Of a stretch of 64,000 nucleotides of DNA, positions 25,371-34,687 are shown one piece after another. The DNA is taken from contig CANMZB010000002.1 in NCBI GenBank assembly GCA_947502265.1, positions 186,001 to 250,000 on the forward strand. The letters run 5' to 3'. Made by a program: the position numbers and the translations under genes. Numbering within the stretch: the stretch's first letter is position 1; each line of letters begins with the position of its first letter. The notes under the pieces were generated by a model. It was not told where the DNA came from and ran no database searches. It was given only the letters and a program-made list of their open reading frames with translations. Origin of the DNA: an uncultured Sulfitobacter sp. (GTDB lineage Bacteria; Pseudomonadota; Alphaproteobacteria; Rhodobacterales; Rhodobacteraceae).

Positions 25371-26363
25371 CTAGGCTTCGGGTGTCACAATCTTTTTTAA
25401 GGCATCCCACAAAGGGTTGTTGTCCTCGAGACACAGCCGCACCGGAAGGGTAATAACCTTGGGGCGGAAGGACGCGGGCAGGCGCACCGCGTCTTTTTCG
25501 GTTGTGACCAGCTGCGCGCCTTTCGCACGGGCATCCGCTTCCAACCGGCCAAGCAAAGCACCCGTGAGCGGCTGGTGATCTGCAAGCGGCTCGGCATGGA
25601 CCAGCGTCGCGCCCAGCCTGCGCAAGGTTGTAAAAAACTTCTCGGGGTGGGCGATACCGGCAAAGGCCAACACCGGCGTGTCGGTCCAGTCCATGCCGGT
25701 TTGTAGCGGCTTTAGCTCGGCGCGGACATGCGCCAGTCCTTCTGGCAAGTCTGTCACGTTGAATGCCATCTGCGCGGCTTTGTCGCCGATCGACAACAAC
25801 AGATCGGCCCGCGCAAGGCCCACCGTGACCGGCTCGCGCAGTGGACCTGCGGGCAGGCACAGCCCGTTACCAAACCCTTTTCCCGCATCAACCACAACGA
25901 TGCTCAGATCATAGTGCAACGCCGGATTTTGAAAGCCGTCATCGAGCACAATTGCCTTCGCTCCGGCGTCTTGTGCGGCGCGCGCGCCTGCCGCGCGGTC
26001 CTTGGCGACCCAGACCTCTGCAAAGGCCGACAAAAGCAACGGTTCGTCCCCCACCTGCGCTGCGGTGTGGCGGGCGGGATCAACGCGCACCGGCCCGTCC
26101 AGCGTCCCGCCGTACCCGCGCGAGACGACATGGGGCTCGATGTAGAGATCGCGCAAGCGCTCCACCACGGCGATGACAGTGGGCGTTTTGCCAGTGCCGC
26201 CTGCGTTGATGTTGCCCACGCAGATAACCGGCACATCCATGCGCGCGGGCGTGCCCTGCGCCAGCCGTCTTGCGGTTGCGGCACCGTAAAGCGCGCCCAG
26301 CGGCTGCAACAGCCGCGCGCGCAGACCGGGGCGGGGGCCATCCCAAAAGCGCGGTGCTCGCAT
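25371..26363 (-). CDS. lpxK: Tetraacyldisaccharide 4'-kinase
   Basis: A 330-residue membrane-associated kinase that phosphorylates the 4' position of the lipid A precursor, the sixth step of lipid A synthesis. The P-loop is [13 protein letters not shown] (49-61), preceded by a hydrophobic N-terminal helix ([17 protein letters not shown]). Other family blocks are [15 protein letters not shown] and ILDDGFQN-like ([13 protein letters not shown]). I chose ATG 26363, which overlaps the waaA stop by one base, rather than codons further upstream. This gives tight coupling to waaA. Confidence 0.95.
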   Translation of the reverse strand: MRAPRFWDGPRPGLRARLLQPLGALYGAATARRLAQGTPARMDVPVICVGNINAGGTGKTPTVIAVVERLRDLYIEPHVVSRGYGGTLDGPVRVDPARHTAAQVGDEPLLLSAFAEVWVAKDRAAGARAAQDAGAKAIVLDDGFQNPALHYDLSIVVVDAGKGFGNGLCLPAGPLREPVTVGLARADLLLSIGDKAAQMAFNVTDLPEGLAHVRAELKPLQTGMDWTDTPVLAFAGIAHPEKFFTTLRRLGATLVHAEPLADHQPLTGALLGRLEADARAKGAQLVTTEKDAVRLPASFRPKVITLPVRLCLEDNNPLWDALKKIVTPEA

Positions 26364-27595
26364 CAGTTCGGCCCTGCCTGCATGTCCAGCGTATCCTGTA
26401 TCAAATCCGAAATCCTGTCGGTAAGCGCCGCTCCTTCGCTGACGACATCCCAACCGGCATGGGCCATCATGGCTGCCTGATCCGGCGCGACGAGCCGAGA
26501 GATCGCAGTGCCAAGGGCCGCGCTGTCGTTGACAATGCGCGCCGCTCCTGCTGCTGCCAGCCGCGAATAGCTTTGCATGTAACGGCTCACGCGTGGTCCA
26601 TAAAGCACGGCAGATCCCAGCGCCGCCGACTCAAGCGGATCATACCCGCCGTAGCCCGCCACCAGCGACCCCCCCAGAAACGAAACAGGTGCCACGCGGT
26701 AAAACAGGCCCAGATCGCGGATGTCCTCGCTGATCAGGATCTGCGTCGTTTCGTCAGGATAATTGCCGTCATCCCAGTTCAGCACGCGAAAATCCTGCGC
26801 ACGTGCCTGCGCCATCACATCGTCGGGGCGCAGTTTTCCTGCGGGCCGGATCACCAGCAACAACCGGTGCGACAGGCGCAGCGCATGGCGGTGTGCCGAC
26901 AATACGGTTTGTAGTTCTTCCGGCTGGATGCCGTTGGCAAACCAGATGGCACGGCCCACACAGGCGGCGGCCAGATCGCTCACGTCGTCCTCGCTGCAGG
27001 GCAGTGCATGCCCGCCCGCAAGCAGGGGTGTCGTCACTTCGATATCGCCTTTCGCCAACCCCAGATGCATGAGACGCCGCGCCGCCGCGGTAGAGCGGGC
27101 CATCACGGCGGTGAAACGGGCCAGCACGCTGCGCGCCACATCGGGTAGCCAGCGGTCGCGTCGTCCGTCAAACCCGGCGGTGTCGGCATCAATCAGGAAC
27201 AGCGTGCAGCCCCGGTCAGAGGCGGTAAGGATCAGGTTTGGCCGCAATCCGCCCCACGTCCAGATGCACAGATCCGGCGACCAGTGATCCAGAAACGCGT
27301 CGACGCTTTTGGGGTGCTCGTCCGGCAGGTCCGCCAACAATACCCCCGGTTGCGGTGCCGCCGAAAAAAGCGTGTCCGCCCGCCGCGCGCTATCGAGTGT
27401 CACCAACACATGCAGCGCCGGACGGCTGGCAATCTGGCGCGCGGCCAGATCAAGCACGGCAATGAGCCGTTCAGCAGCGCCGCAGTGGATCCACAACAGC
27501 TCCCCATCCGGGCGGGGTGTGTCGAAATCGGGCAGCCGCGCATCGCCGCGCCGCATCAACGCACGGTACGCAGACAACCCAAGCGATCCCGCCAT
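26363..27595 (-). CDS. waaA: 3-deoxy-D-manno-octulosonic acid (Kdo) transferase
   Basis: A 410-residue glycosyltransferase that adds Kdo to lipid IVA at the inner face of the inner membrane. It is a divergent GT30 member: the N-terminal base region reads [12 protein letters not shown], where the glutamate of the usual VGE motif seems kept, and the C-terminal half has [19 protein letters not shown] and [17 protein letters not shown], the donor-binding part of the family. The start is ATG 27595, 8 bases after the DUF4170 stop. It lies directly before lpxK, as in other Rhodobacterales. Confidence 0.87.
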   Translation of the reverse strand: MAGSLGLSAYRALMRRGDARLPDFDTPRPDGELLWIHCGAAERLIAVLDLAARQIASRPALHVLVTLDSARRADTLFSAAPQPGVLLADLPDEHPKSVDAFLDHWSPDLCIWTWGGLRPNLILTASDRGCTLFLIDADTAGFDGRRDRWLPDVARSVLARFTAVMARSTAAARRLMHLGLAKGDIEVTTPLLAGGHALPCSEDDVSDLAAACVGRAIWFANGIQPEELQTVLSAHRHALRLSHRLLLVIRPAGKLRPDDVMAQARAQDFRVLNWDDGNYPDETTQILISEDIRDLGLFYRVAPVSFLGGSLVAGYGGYDPLESAALGSAVLYGPRVSRYMQSYSRLAAAGAARIVNDSAALGTAISRLVAPDQAAMMAHAGWDVVSEGAALTDRISDLIQDTLDMQAGPN

Positions 27596-27603
27596 GATTC
27601 CGC

Positions 27604-27846
27604 TCAGCCCAGTTCTTCTGTCGGTGAGGCCGGCGTTTCCTCGTCCCGCAGGCGGTGCAGGTGCGCGATGAAGTAGCGCATATGGGCGTTGTCCACGGTG
27701 CGCTGTGCCTCGTTCTTCCATGCGTCATAAGCGGTGGCGTAATCGGGGAAAATGCCGACGATATGAATGTCGTTGACGTCCTTGAAGGCATTTTCACTGG
27801 GATTGATCAGCTCACCGCCGAAAACAAGATGCAGGCGTTGTGTCAT
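27604..27846 (-). CDS. DUF4170 family protein
   Basis: An 80-residue cytoplasmic protein of the DUF4170 family, recognised by LHLVFGGELINPSENAFKDV and IVGIFPDYATAYDAWKNEAQ. It sits 8 bases upstream of waaA and is regularly found next to the Kdo transferase in alphaproteobacteria, which suggests a role in lipopolysaccharide synthesis, though none is proven. The length is normal for the family. Confidence 0.85.
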   Translation of the reverse strand: MTQRLHLVFGGELINPSENAFKDVNDIHIVGIFPDYATAYDAWKNEAQRTVDNAHMRYFIAHLHRLRDEETPASPTEELG

Positions 27847-27919
27847 GGGAGTGTCCTTTGCGTTGATGATCCGGTGTTTGCACGGTGCCGTGCCCCGAGG
27901 TCAAGCGCCCTGCAACCGG

Positions 27920-28696
27920 TTAGTGCAGCGCATCAATCAGAGCCGCATGAATGGCCGAGCCTCCGGCGACAACGCCGTTCAGCCGTGGATCGGGGTTGTT
28001 AAAGCGCAACGCCAACCCGGTCCGGTCGGTGCAAAGGCCGCCAGCTTCGGCCACGATAAGCGCCCCTGCGGCAATGTCCCATTCCCAACTTGGCCGTAAG
28101 GTCAGCATCGCATCAAAGCGCGATTGCGCCACCAGACCAAGACGATAGGCCAGTGAGGGGCGATAGGCTGGGGTAAACGCAGGGCAGGCACCGCTGCGCC
28201 ATATCGGCCCCGCAAGCGCCGGTTTTGCAGCCAGCACGGTGGCTTGTTCGAACAGCCCGATGGCCGAGGCGCGGATCGGTTCGCCGTTAAGCCATGCACC
28301 CGCCCCGCGCGCCGCAGAATAGAGCCTGTTGCGCATCGGCAAATATATCACGGCGGCGGTAATCTGGCCCTGATCGGCCACTGCGATGGCATGGGCCCAT
28401 GTGTCGGCCCCTTCGGTAAAGCTGCGCGTGCCGTCGATCGGATCAACAATGAACACCCGCGATTGTGACAGACGTACTGTGGTGTCCTCGGTCTCCTCCG
28501 ACAGCCAGCCGTAATCAGGGCGCGCCGCGAGCAGCGTCTTGTGCAACATCGCATCCACGGCAAGATCGGCCTCGGTGACGGGGCCAGCGCCGCCCGGTTT
28601 GTCCCAGCGTTTTGCCGACGGCCCGCGATAACGGGTTGCGATCTGACCCGCCGCGCGGGCCGCATCAATCAATAAAGGCAGATCAGTTGCCGGCAA
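27920..28696 (-). CDS. cysQ: 3'(2'),5'-bisphosphate nucleotidase / inositol-phosphatase family
   Basis: A 258-residue metal-dependent phosphatase of the inositol monophosphatase family. The metal-binding motifs are WLSEETED, DPIDGTRSF and WEWDIAAGALIVAEAGG. CysQ-type members hydrolyse 3'-phosphoadenosine 5'-phosphate from sulfate assimilation; true inositol monophosphatases share the motifs, so the substrate is an inference from sequence style. Its start overlaps the pmbA stop by 14 bases, and DUF4170 begins 73 bases downstream. Confidence 0.82.
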   Translation of the reverse strand: MPATDLPLLIDAARAAGQIATRYRGPSAKRWDKPGGAGPVTEADLAVDAMLHKTLLAARPDYGWLSEETEDTTVRLSQSRVFIVDPIDGTRSFTEGADTWAHAIAVADQGQITAAVIYLPMRNRLYSAARGAGAWLNGEPIRASAIGLFEQATVLAAKPALAGPIWRSGACPAFTPAYRPSLAYRLGLVAQSRFDAMLTLRPSWEWDIAAGALIVAEAGGLCTDRTGLALRFNNPDPRLNGVVAGGSAIHAALIDALH

Positions 28697-30029
28697 GGAT
28701 CATCCCCGGCACCAGAAGCGAAGGGACAACGCGGCTTAGGTGCGGGCGCGCGTCATTCGCGGGGACAATGCCCAGCAGCATGTCACGCAGATTGCCTGCG
28801 ATGGTGCATTCGTTGACGGCGTAGGTGATTTCGCCGTTCTCAACCCAGAAACCCGCCGCCCCGCGTGAATAGTCGCCGGTGTTGGGGTTGATCGTTGAGC
28901 CGATCATCGACGTCACCAAAAGCCCCGTTCCCATGTCGCGGACCAGATCGGCGCGGCTGGCGTTGCCTTGGGTCAGCGCCATGTTCCACGGTGTTGGCGA
29001 CGGGCCGGAACCGGTGCCGCGCGCCGCATTGCCGGTAGAGTTCAGACCAAGCTGGCGCGCGGTGGCCAGATCAAGGGTCCATCCCTGCAACACGCCGTCC
29101 TCGACAATGACACGGCGGGATGTGGGCAGACCCTCACCGTCGAAGGGGCGGCTTCCTGATGTACGCGGCCTGTGCGGATCTTCGATCAGCGACAGACCTT
29201 CGGGCAGCACCTGTTCGCCCATCGCATTGCGCAAAAACGAAGCGCCGCGCGCGATCGCGCTGCCGTTGATCGCGCCCAGAAGATGCCCGATCAGGGAGCT
29301 TGAAACCCGCTCGTCGAACAGCACCGGATAGCTGCCTGTCGCGGGTTTTCTCGCTCCGACACGCTCGACCGCGCGTTCACCCGCACGGCGGCCAATTTCG
29401 GCGGCAGAGCGCAGATCGGCCTGAAAGATGCGGCTGTCACCGTCATAGTCACGCTCCATCGCGGCACCGGAACCGGCAATCGCGACGCAGCTTAGTCCGC
29501 GATCTGTCCGCTGGTAGCCCCCCGCAAAACCGTTGGATGCGGCCAGGTGCACCTCGCGTGCGCTGTATCCGGCGCTGGCGGCTTGCACTTGGGCGACACC
29601 GTCAACGCCAAGGGCGGCCGCTTCTGCCTCGGCGGCCTGCGCTTGCAAGGCTGCCGGATCAGGCTCTGGACTGGTGTCGTTCAACTCAAGCGCATCCACG
29701 TCCCAATTCCGGGCCAGCTGATCGGGATCGGCCAGACCGGCGTGGGGGTTTTCGGGCGCCTCGCGGGCCATCGCCACCGCGCGGGCGGCCATCTCGGAAA
29801 TCGTGCTTTGGGAGGTGTCTGATGTTGATACGATGGCGCTGCGATTGCCTATAAAGACGCGCAAGCCGATATCTGTGCCTTCCTCGCGCTGGGCTTCTTC
29901 CAATGCGCCTTGACGCACGTCCACGGACAGGGAGGTGCCGCGCACGGCCATGGCATCGGCGCTGTCCGCGCCTGCGGTTCGGGCCGCATCAAGCAGATGC
30001 GCCGTCAGCGCCTCAAGGGGCTGCGTCAT
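28683..30029 (-). CDS. pmbA: PmbA/TldE family metallopeptidase subunit
   Basis: A 448-residue TldD/PmbA family protein. PmbA (TldE) pairs with TldD to form a zinc peptidase that processes modified peptides such as microcins. Family blocks include DIGLRVFIGNRSAIVSTSD, FDERVSSSLIGHLLGAINGS and the C-terminal GTGSGPSPTPWNM and TGLLVTSMIGSTIN. It lacks the HExxxH-type zinc motif of TldD, as expected for the E subunit. I chose ATG 30029, which has TTGGAG upstream. No tldD gene is in the window. It heads the cysQ-DUF4170-waaA-lpxK run. Confidence 0.9.
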   Translation of the reverse strand: MTQPLEALTAHLLDAARTAGADSADAMAVRGTSLSVDVRQGALEEAQREEGTDIGLRVFIGNRSAIVSTSDTSQSTISEMAARAVAMAREAPENPHAGLADPDQLARNWDVDALELNDTSPEPDPAALQAQAAEAEAAALGVDGVAQVQAASAGYSAREVHLAASNGFAGGYQRTDRGLSCVAIAGSGAAMERDYDGDSRIFQADLRSAAEIGRRAGERAVERVGARKPATGSYPVLFDERVSSSLIGHLLGAINGSAIARGASFLRNAMGEQVLPEGLSLIEDPHRPRTSGSRPFDGEGLPTSRRVIVEDGVLQGWTLDLATARQLGLNSTGNAARGTGSGPSPTPWNMALTQGNASRADLVRDMGTGLLVTSMIGSTINPNTGDYSRGAAGFWVENGEITYAVNECTIAGNLRDMLLGIVPANDARPHLSRVVPSLLVPGMILAGN

Positions 30030-30096
30030 AAATTTCTCCAACGTCGGGTTGTCAAAGAGGTAGCGGCCCCACGGCGTCCCTGCAAGGGTCGCGCGG

Positions 30097-30142
30097 TAAA
30101 GAAAGCGCGGGCAAGGTCACTATAACATGCCCTTGCCCGCGC
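30097..30142 (-). terminator. Rho-independent terminator of the DUF2125 gene
   Basis: A perfect 12-bp GC-rich stem pairs 30105-30116 with 30131-30142 around a 14-base loop. On the minus strand it is followed by TTTCTTTA. It lies just past the DUF2125 stop codon at 30151 and upstream of pmbA. Confidence 0.8.
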
Positions 30143-30150
30143 GATCCGAC

Positions 30151-31683
30151 TTATTTGATGCGCTGTCCGTTGGCGAGAATTTGACCGGCCTCGTTGAATT
30201 CGATTTTCGAGTTGAGCGTATCGGGCGCGGCACCGGCCACACCGAAAAGCCCCATCATCATCCGCGCGCCCATCGCCTGTTCCTCTGGTACAAAGCCCAT
30301 GGCGACCAGTTTGTCGATCAGCCCGTTACCGCCTTCGAGCGCGATATCAATGCTGCCCACCGGCTTGGGAATGCCGGGAACCGTTGTCTTGTCGGTGTTG
30401 TCGAACGTCACATCGCCTGTCGCCTCCAGTTTGGCCCCGACCGCATCGAGCGTCAGGCTATTAATGCCGAGCGCATGGATTTCACCGGGCGCGGCACCTG
30501 TGGCTGCGATCCGGTTGGCGGCTTCGGGATCAAGGAAATTTGTCGTGAGCTTCGCCTTGCCATCAAGGTCCAGCGCCAGAGTGGCGGGATCGCGGGGCAG
30601 TTGGGCGGTCGGGTCAAACATCGACCACAACGCGTCGGACATGGTGAAACCGTTCAGGTTGAGGCCAAGCGCGAAATCCTGCGGGGTGTCCGACTGGACC
30701 ACCGGCGCTTGCAGCTTGAATCCGGTTTGCGCCATCTCGAAAAACAGCGGCACAGGCAAGCCCGCAAGCTGCGCGCCTACCTGAACACCGGTGCCGGTTA
30801 CGTCGTAGGCAATGCCGGACGTATCCATTGCGACTTTCACGGTGGTATTGGCTGCGCCGGTTTTAATCTTGGACTCGCCCTCTGGTGCCGTGATTTCGAT
30901 ATAGCTTTCGGTGGCGGTCGTAGCGAAGGTTCCGTCAAATCCGAAGCCGGCAGCCAGCAACGCGTTCATGTCGTTTGCATCGGTCACTGCGTCTATGGGA
31001 ACAGCGCTGGTTCCGGTAAACATCACCGCCTGCGCCGTTGTTTTCATGCCAAAGCTCTCGGGGCCATCGGGCGCACGAAAGAACGTGTCATAGGTAACGG
31101 GCCCCACTGCGAGGTTTTGGTCATAGCTGCGTGTCTCTCCCACAGTAACTGAAGTTTTCGAGACGAGATCTGATCCGGTTATAGAAAATCTGGCGGCGCT
31201 TTCGTCAAACGCAGCGCCGTCTACAGTCACATCGGTAAGCGCCAACGCAAAGGTGTCGGCGTTGTAATCATAGGTCATCGCCTCCGGTGTGCCGCCGGCG
31301 ATCATTTTCTGGCCCGATTGGGTATATGTCATGGCAATGCTGGTGGGCTTGCCGGTGCTCTCGGGCGCGATGTCTATGGCCACTGGCATGACGTCGGGCA
31401 TCATCACTTCAACTGTGCCGTCCGGGTTCCCTATAAACCGCAGGCTGCCCATTTTGAGGGTCATCTTTTCAATGTCTGGACCACCGTTGATTTCGACAGT
31501 GATATCGCCAAGATCAAGGGTCGATCCCTCCATGCGCTCGGTCGCACTCACCTGATAGCCGAGGCCTTGCAGGTAATCACGCCAGTCGCCCCACACATCG
31601 GCGGCGGTCAGATCGGCCCAGGCGGCATTGCCCAGAATAAGGCTCAGAGCGGTAGCTGCGGGAAGGGCGCGGATGAACGACAT
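30151..31683 (-). CDS. DUF2125 family exported protein
   Basis: A 510-residue exported protein. The signal peptide is about residues 1-23 (ATALSLILGNAAWA). The rest is a long beta-rich chain with repeated strands such as STLDLGDITVEINGG and IDIALEGGNGLIDKLVAMGF, matching the alphaproteobacterial DUF2125 family. The chain has no cysteines and few charged clusters, consistent with a periplasmic or outer-membrane-facing beta protein. Function unknown; resemblance to AsmA/TAM-like lipid-transfer proteins is only a shape impression. It has its own terminator. Confidence 0.8.
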   Translation of the reverse strand: MSFIRALPAATALSLILGNAAWADLTAADVWGDWRDYLQGLGYQVSATERMEGSTLDLGDITVEINGGPDIEKMTLKMGSLRFIGNPDGTVEVMMPDVMPVAIDIAPESTGKPTSIAMTYTQSGQKMIAGGTPEAMTYDYNADTFALALTDVTVDGAAFDESAARFSITGSDLVSKTSVTVGETRSYDQNLAVGPVTYDTFFRAPDGPESFGMKTTAQAVMFTGTSAVPIDAVTDANDMNALLAAGFGFDGTFATTATESYIEITAPEGESKIKTGAANTTVKVAMDTSGIAYDVTGTGVQVGAQLAGLPVPLFFEMAQTGFKLQAPVVQSDTPQDFALGLNLNGFTMSDALWSMFDPTAQLPRDPATLALDLDGKAKLTTNFLDPEAANRIAATGAAPGEIHALGINSLTLDAVGAKLEATGDVTFDNTDKTTVPGIPKPVGSIDIALEGGNGLIDKLVAMGFVPEEQAMGARMMMGLFGVAGAAPDTLNSKIEFNEAGQILANGQRIK

Positions 31684-31852
31684 CGTGGGTATCCTTTGTT
31701 TTAGAACTGGACGCAGGATTGGCTAAAGAGAGTGGCGGGTCAAGGGCAGGCGAAGTGACGCCGCAACGACCGACGGGGTGGCACCGCTGGCATCAAAACG
31801 TTACCAATGGGGCAAAGCGGCGTAGAGTGCCTGCATTATCAGGGAGACGACA

Positions 31853-32602
31853 ATGGACATGACATCGAAAACCGTAATGATCACAGGTGCAAGCCGCGGC
31901 ATCGGGGCGCAAGCCGCGCGGATTTTTGCCGAAGCTGGCGCAAATGTCGTGTTGCTGGCGCGGTCGCAGGACGCCATCGCGGATCTCGCGGGCGAGATCG
32001 GTGCAAAGGCCATCGCCATCCCCTGTAACGTCGCCCGTTTTGGCGAGATGTCATCGGCGGTGGAAATGACCGTAAAGGCGTTTGGCGGTCTGGACGTGTT
32101 GATCAACAACGCCGGTGTCGTCGATCCGATCAGCCATTTGGCCGATGCCGATCCCGATGCGTGGGGGCAGCTGATCGACATCAACGTCAAAGGTGTGTTC
32201 AACGGCATGCGCGCCGCACTCCCCGCGCTCAAGGCGCGCGGTGGTGGTTCGGTGCTGACGATCAGCTCGGGTGCCGCGCATAACGCCATCGAGGCATGGA
32301 GCGCGTACTGTGCATCCAAGGCGGCCGTCAACATGATGAACCGTTCGCTGCATCTGGAAGAGGGGGCAAACGGCATCCGCGCGATTGGTCTTTCTCCCGG
32401 CACCGTGGCGACCGAAATGCAGCGCAAGATCAAGGAGTCGGGCATCAACCCCGTGAGCCAGCTTGATTGGGATGTGCATATTCCCGCCGATTGGCCCGCG
32501 AAATGCTTGCTGTGGATGTGCGGGGCGGCGGCGGACAAATACTGCGGCGAGGAAATATCCCTGCGCGATGATGACATCCGCCGTGCGGTGGGCCTGATAT
32601 GA
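31853..32602 (+). CDS. SDR family oxidoreductase
   Basis: A 249-residue short-chain dehydrogenase/reductase. The cofactor motif is TGASRGIG (11-18), the structural motif LINNAG, and the catalytic tetrad is completed by Ser in TISSGAAH and the Tyr/Lys of YCASK. The arginine after the first strand (LLARS) suggests NADP(H) preference. It overlaps the crotonase gene by 4 bases (ATGA), so the two form a unit probably acting on a hydroxyacyl or related substrate. The tail is atypical, ending in an acidic-basic stretch (LRDDDIRRAVGLI). Confidence 0.9.
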   Translation: MDMTSKTVMITGASRGIGAQAARIFAEAGANVVLLARSQDAIADLAGEIGAKAIAIPCNVARFGEMSSAVEMTVKAFGGLDVLINNAGVVDPISHLADADPDAWGQLIDINVKGVFNGMRAALPALKARGGGSVLTISSGAAHNAIEAWSAYCASKAAVNMMNRSLHLEEGANGIRAIGLSPGTVATEMQRKIKESGINPVSQLDWDVHIPADWPAKCLLWMCGAAADKYCGEEISLRDDDIRRAVGLI

Positions 32603-33210
32603 TCCGGCAGTCGCAGGAAAACGGCATCTGGACTGTCACCATTGATCGTCCAGAGAAGGCAAACGCGCTGACCGGAGATATGGTACGTGAACTGTGCGAA
32701 ATCATGGAGCGTGCGGGCGATGCGCGCGCTGTGATCCTGACCGGCGAGGGCCGTATTTTCAGCGCTGGCGCGGACCTTGATGCCGCGCGGGCGGGCCTTG
32801 CCGTGTCTGATTTGTGGGAGCGACTTTCCGGTGCAATTGCGCGCCTGCCGGGGCTGACGATCGCGGCGCTGAATGGTACGTTGGCGGGCGGGGCAATGGG
32901 CATGGCGCTGGCCTGTGATATCCGGCTTGCTGTGCCGGGGGCAAAGTTCTTTTATCCGGTGATGAAGCTTGGCTTTCTGCCACAGCCCAGCGATCCCGCG
33001 CGCATGGTCGCGTTGATCGGCCCTGCACGGACCAAGCTGATCCTGATGGGCGGACAGAAGATCCTGACCGACGAAGCGCTGGCCTTTGGCCTGATCGACA
33101 GGGTGGTAGAGCCGGACGCGTTGATGGAAACCGCGCGGATGATCTGCGCCGATACCGTTGCTGCCGATCCCGCGATTGCCACCGCAATCAAGGAGCTTTG
33201 TACGCCTTGA
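32599..33210 (+). CDS. Enoyl-CoA hydratase/isomerase family protein (short)
   Basis: A 203-residue crotonase-superfamily protein, shorter than the usual 255-265 residues because the C-terminal helical part is reduced. The oxyanion-hole segments are FSAGADLDAAR and NGTLAGGAMGMALACDIRLA. The two catalytic glutamates of hydratases are not obvious: the second region reads FYPVMKLGFLPQPSDPARMV, so the reaction may be isomerase, hydrolase or other. Translationally coupled to the SDR gene upstream. Confidence 0.82.
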   Translation: MIRQSQENGIWTVTIDRPEKANALTGDMVRELCEIMERAGDARAVILTGEGRIFSAGADLDAARAGLAVSDLWERLSGAIARLPGLTIAALNGTLAGGAMGMALACDIRLAVPGAKFFYPVMKLGFLPQPSDPARMVALIGPARTKLILMGGQKILTDEALAFGLIDRVVEPDALMETARMICADTVAADPAIATAIKELCTP

Positions 33211-33214
33211 GGGT

Positions 33215-33289
33215 TTAGATCAACGGCACAAAAGGCACATCACAGGCCGTCAAAAACAAAAAAGATGTGAGAACGGCAAGAATACGCAT
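33215..33289 (-). CDS. Tiny lipoprotein (24 residues)
   Basis: A 24-codon gene too short for usual ORF thresholds. The product is a signal peptide MRILAVLTSFLFLTAC with the lipobox LTAC (Cys16), leaving a mature lipopeptide of only nine residues, CDVPFVPLI. A good ribosome site, AGGAG, lies 8 bases before the ATG. It converges with the crotonase gene, with 4 bases between the stops. The strong start signals and exact lipobox argue that it is translated; no function is known. Confidence 0.6.
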   Translation of the reverse strand: MRILAVLTSFLFLTACDVPFVPLI

Positions 33290-33484
33290 GGGGGCTGCTC
33301 CTGTAAGGGGCCCTTTATGGGCCTTTGAGCGGGCCATAACATGATTCTACTGTTTGCGCATCCATGCAGTGATTTGGGCATGTCGAGGGGGCGCGCAGGC
33401 AGGGGCATTTGCGAAACACTTGATCCTTCAGGGGGGCTGCGCCATGAGGGTGGGATAGCCGCGCTGTAAAACAAGGGGCCGACG

Positions 33485-34687
33485 ATGACTTCTGAACAAT
33501 CCCGTTCCATGACACATGCCGTGGTGATCGGTGGCGGCCCTGCGGGGTTTATGGCGGCGCAGGAGTTGGCGGATGCCGGTGTGCGCGTCACGCTTTGCGA
33601 GGCAAAGCCGTCTGTTGGGCGCAAATTTTTGATGGCTGGAAAGTCGGGCTTGAACCTGACCAAGGCAGAGTCGCCCGCAGTCTTCTCTGATGCGTTCACG
33701 CAGGCGGCTCCGGCTCTTGCGCCAATGCTGGCCCGGATGAATGCGCAAGGCGTGCAAGCCTGGGCAAGTGGTTTGGGGCAAGAGTTGTTCACCGGATCGA
33801 CGGGACGCGTCTTTCCGCTTGCAATGAAAGCCTCGCCGTTGTTGCGCGCATGGTTGCGGCGCTTGTCGCAAAGCGGTGTGCAGATGAACACCCGCTGGCG
33901 CTGGACCGGTTGGGACGGTGATTTGCTGTGTTTCGAGACACCCGAGGGTGTGCAAACGCTTGCGGCGGATGCGACCGTTCTTGCGCTGGGCGGGGCGAGC
34001 TGGGCAAGGCTTGGCTCGGACGGGGCGTGGGCCGATCTGCTAGCGGCGCGGGGTGTCGCGCTGACGCCTTTTGCGCCCGCGAACGCAGGTATTGCCTGTG
34101 AATGGTCGGATCACATGAACAAAAATCTGGGTTCTGCGCTCAAGGGTATTGCCCTGCGCGCGGGGCCGTACAGCACGCGCGGTGAGGCCATGATTTCGCG
34201 GCGCGGGCTTGAAGGGGGCGGCGTTTACTCCGTGTCGCGCGGTGTGCGCGAGGGGGCAGAACTGCTGTGCGATCTGGCCCCTGACCTGAGCGTTGAAGAG
34301 ATCACACAAAGGTTGGGCAAGCCGCGCGGCAAGGCGTCGTTGTCCAACCATTTGCGCAAAACGCTCAAGCTGGATGCGACAAAGATCGGGTTGCTACAGG
34401 AAATGGCCCATCCGCTTCCGTCCGGTCCTGCGACGTTGGCCGCGTTGATCAAGGCGTTGCCGATCCGCCACGCGGGATTGCGCCCGATGGACGAGGCGAT
34501 CTCGACCGCGGGGGGAATCGCGTGGGATGCCTTGGAGCCGTCTTTGATGTTGCGCGCGGTGCCGGGGGTCTATGCCGCTGGTGAAATGCTGGATTGGGAA
34601 GCCCCGACAGGCGGGTATCTGATCACGGCCTGTCTGGCCACCGGGGCGTGGGCGGGCCGTCATGCGGCAGCCCGTCTGGCGGGATAA
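33485..34687 (+). CDS. NAD(P)/FAD-dependent flavoprotein (HI0933/TIGR03862-like)
   Basis: A 400-residue flavoprotein of the HI0933/YhiN superfamily, closest in style to the TIGR03862 group. The FAD-binding dinucleotide motif is VVIGGGPAGFMAAQ, followed by LCEAKPSVGRKFLMAGKSG and LNLTKAE. The C-terminal FAD segment is GVYAAGEMLDWEAPTGGYL. Members are thought to act as soluble oxidoreductases, but the substrate is unknown. ATG 33485 follows AAGGGG. The stop codon abuts that of the convergent GST gene with no bases between. Confidence 0.88.
   Translation: MTSEQSRSMTHAVVIGGGPAGFMAAQELADAGVRVTLCEAKPSVGRKFLMAGKSGLNLTKAESPAVFSDAFTQAAPALAPMLARMNAQGVQAWASGLGQELFTGSTGRVFPLAMKASPLLRAWLRRLSQSGVQMNTRWRWTGWDGDLLCFETPEGVQTLAADATVLALGGASWARLGSDGAWADLLAARGVALTPFAPANAGIACEWSDHMNKNLGSALKGIALRAGPYSTRGEAMISRRGLEGGGVYSVSRGVREGAELLCDLAPDLSVEEITQRLGKPRGKASLSNHLRKTLKLDATKIGLLQEMAHPLPSGPATLAALIKALPIRHAGLRPMDEAISTAGGIAWDALEPSLMLRAVPGVYAAGEMLDWEAPTGGYLITACLATGAWAGRHAAARLAG

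Noticed and set aside
33307-33326. Small GGCCC/GGGCC hairpin upstream of the tiny lipoprotein
   Set aside because: The stem is only 5 bp with three T residues and lies about 100 bases past the crotonase gene; too weak to call a terminator.
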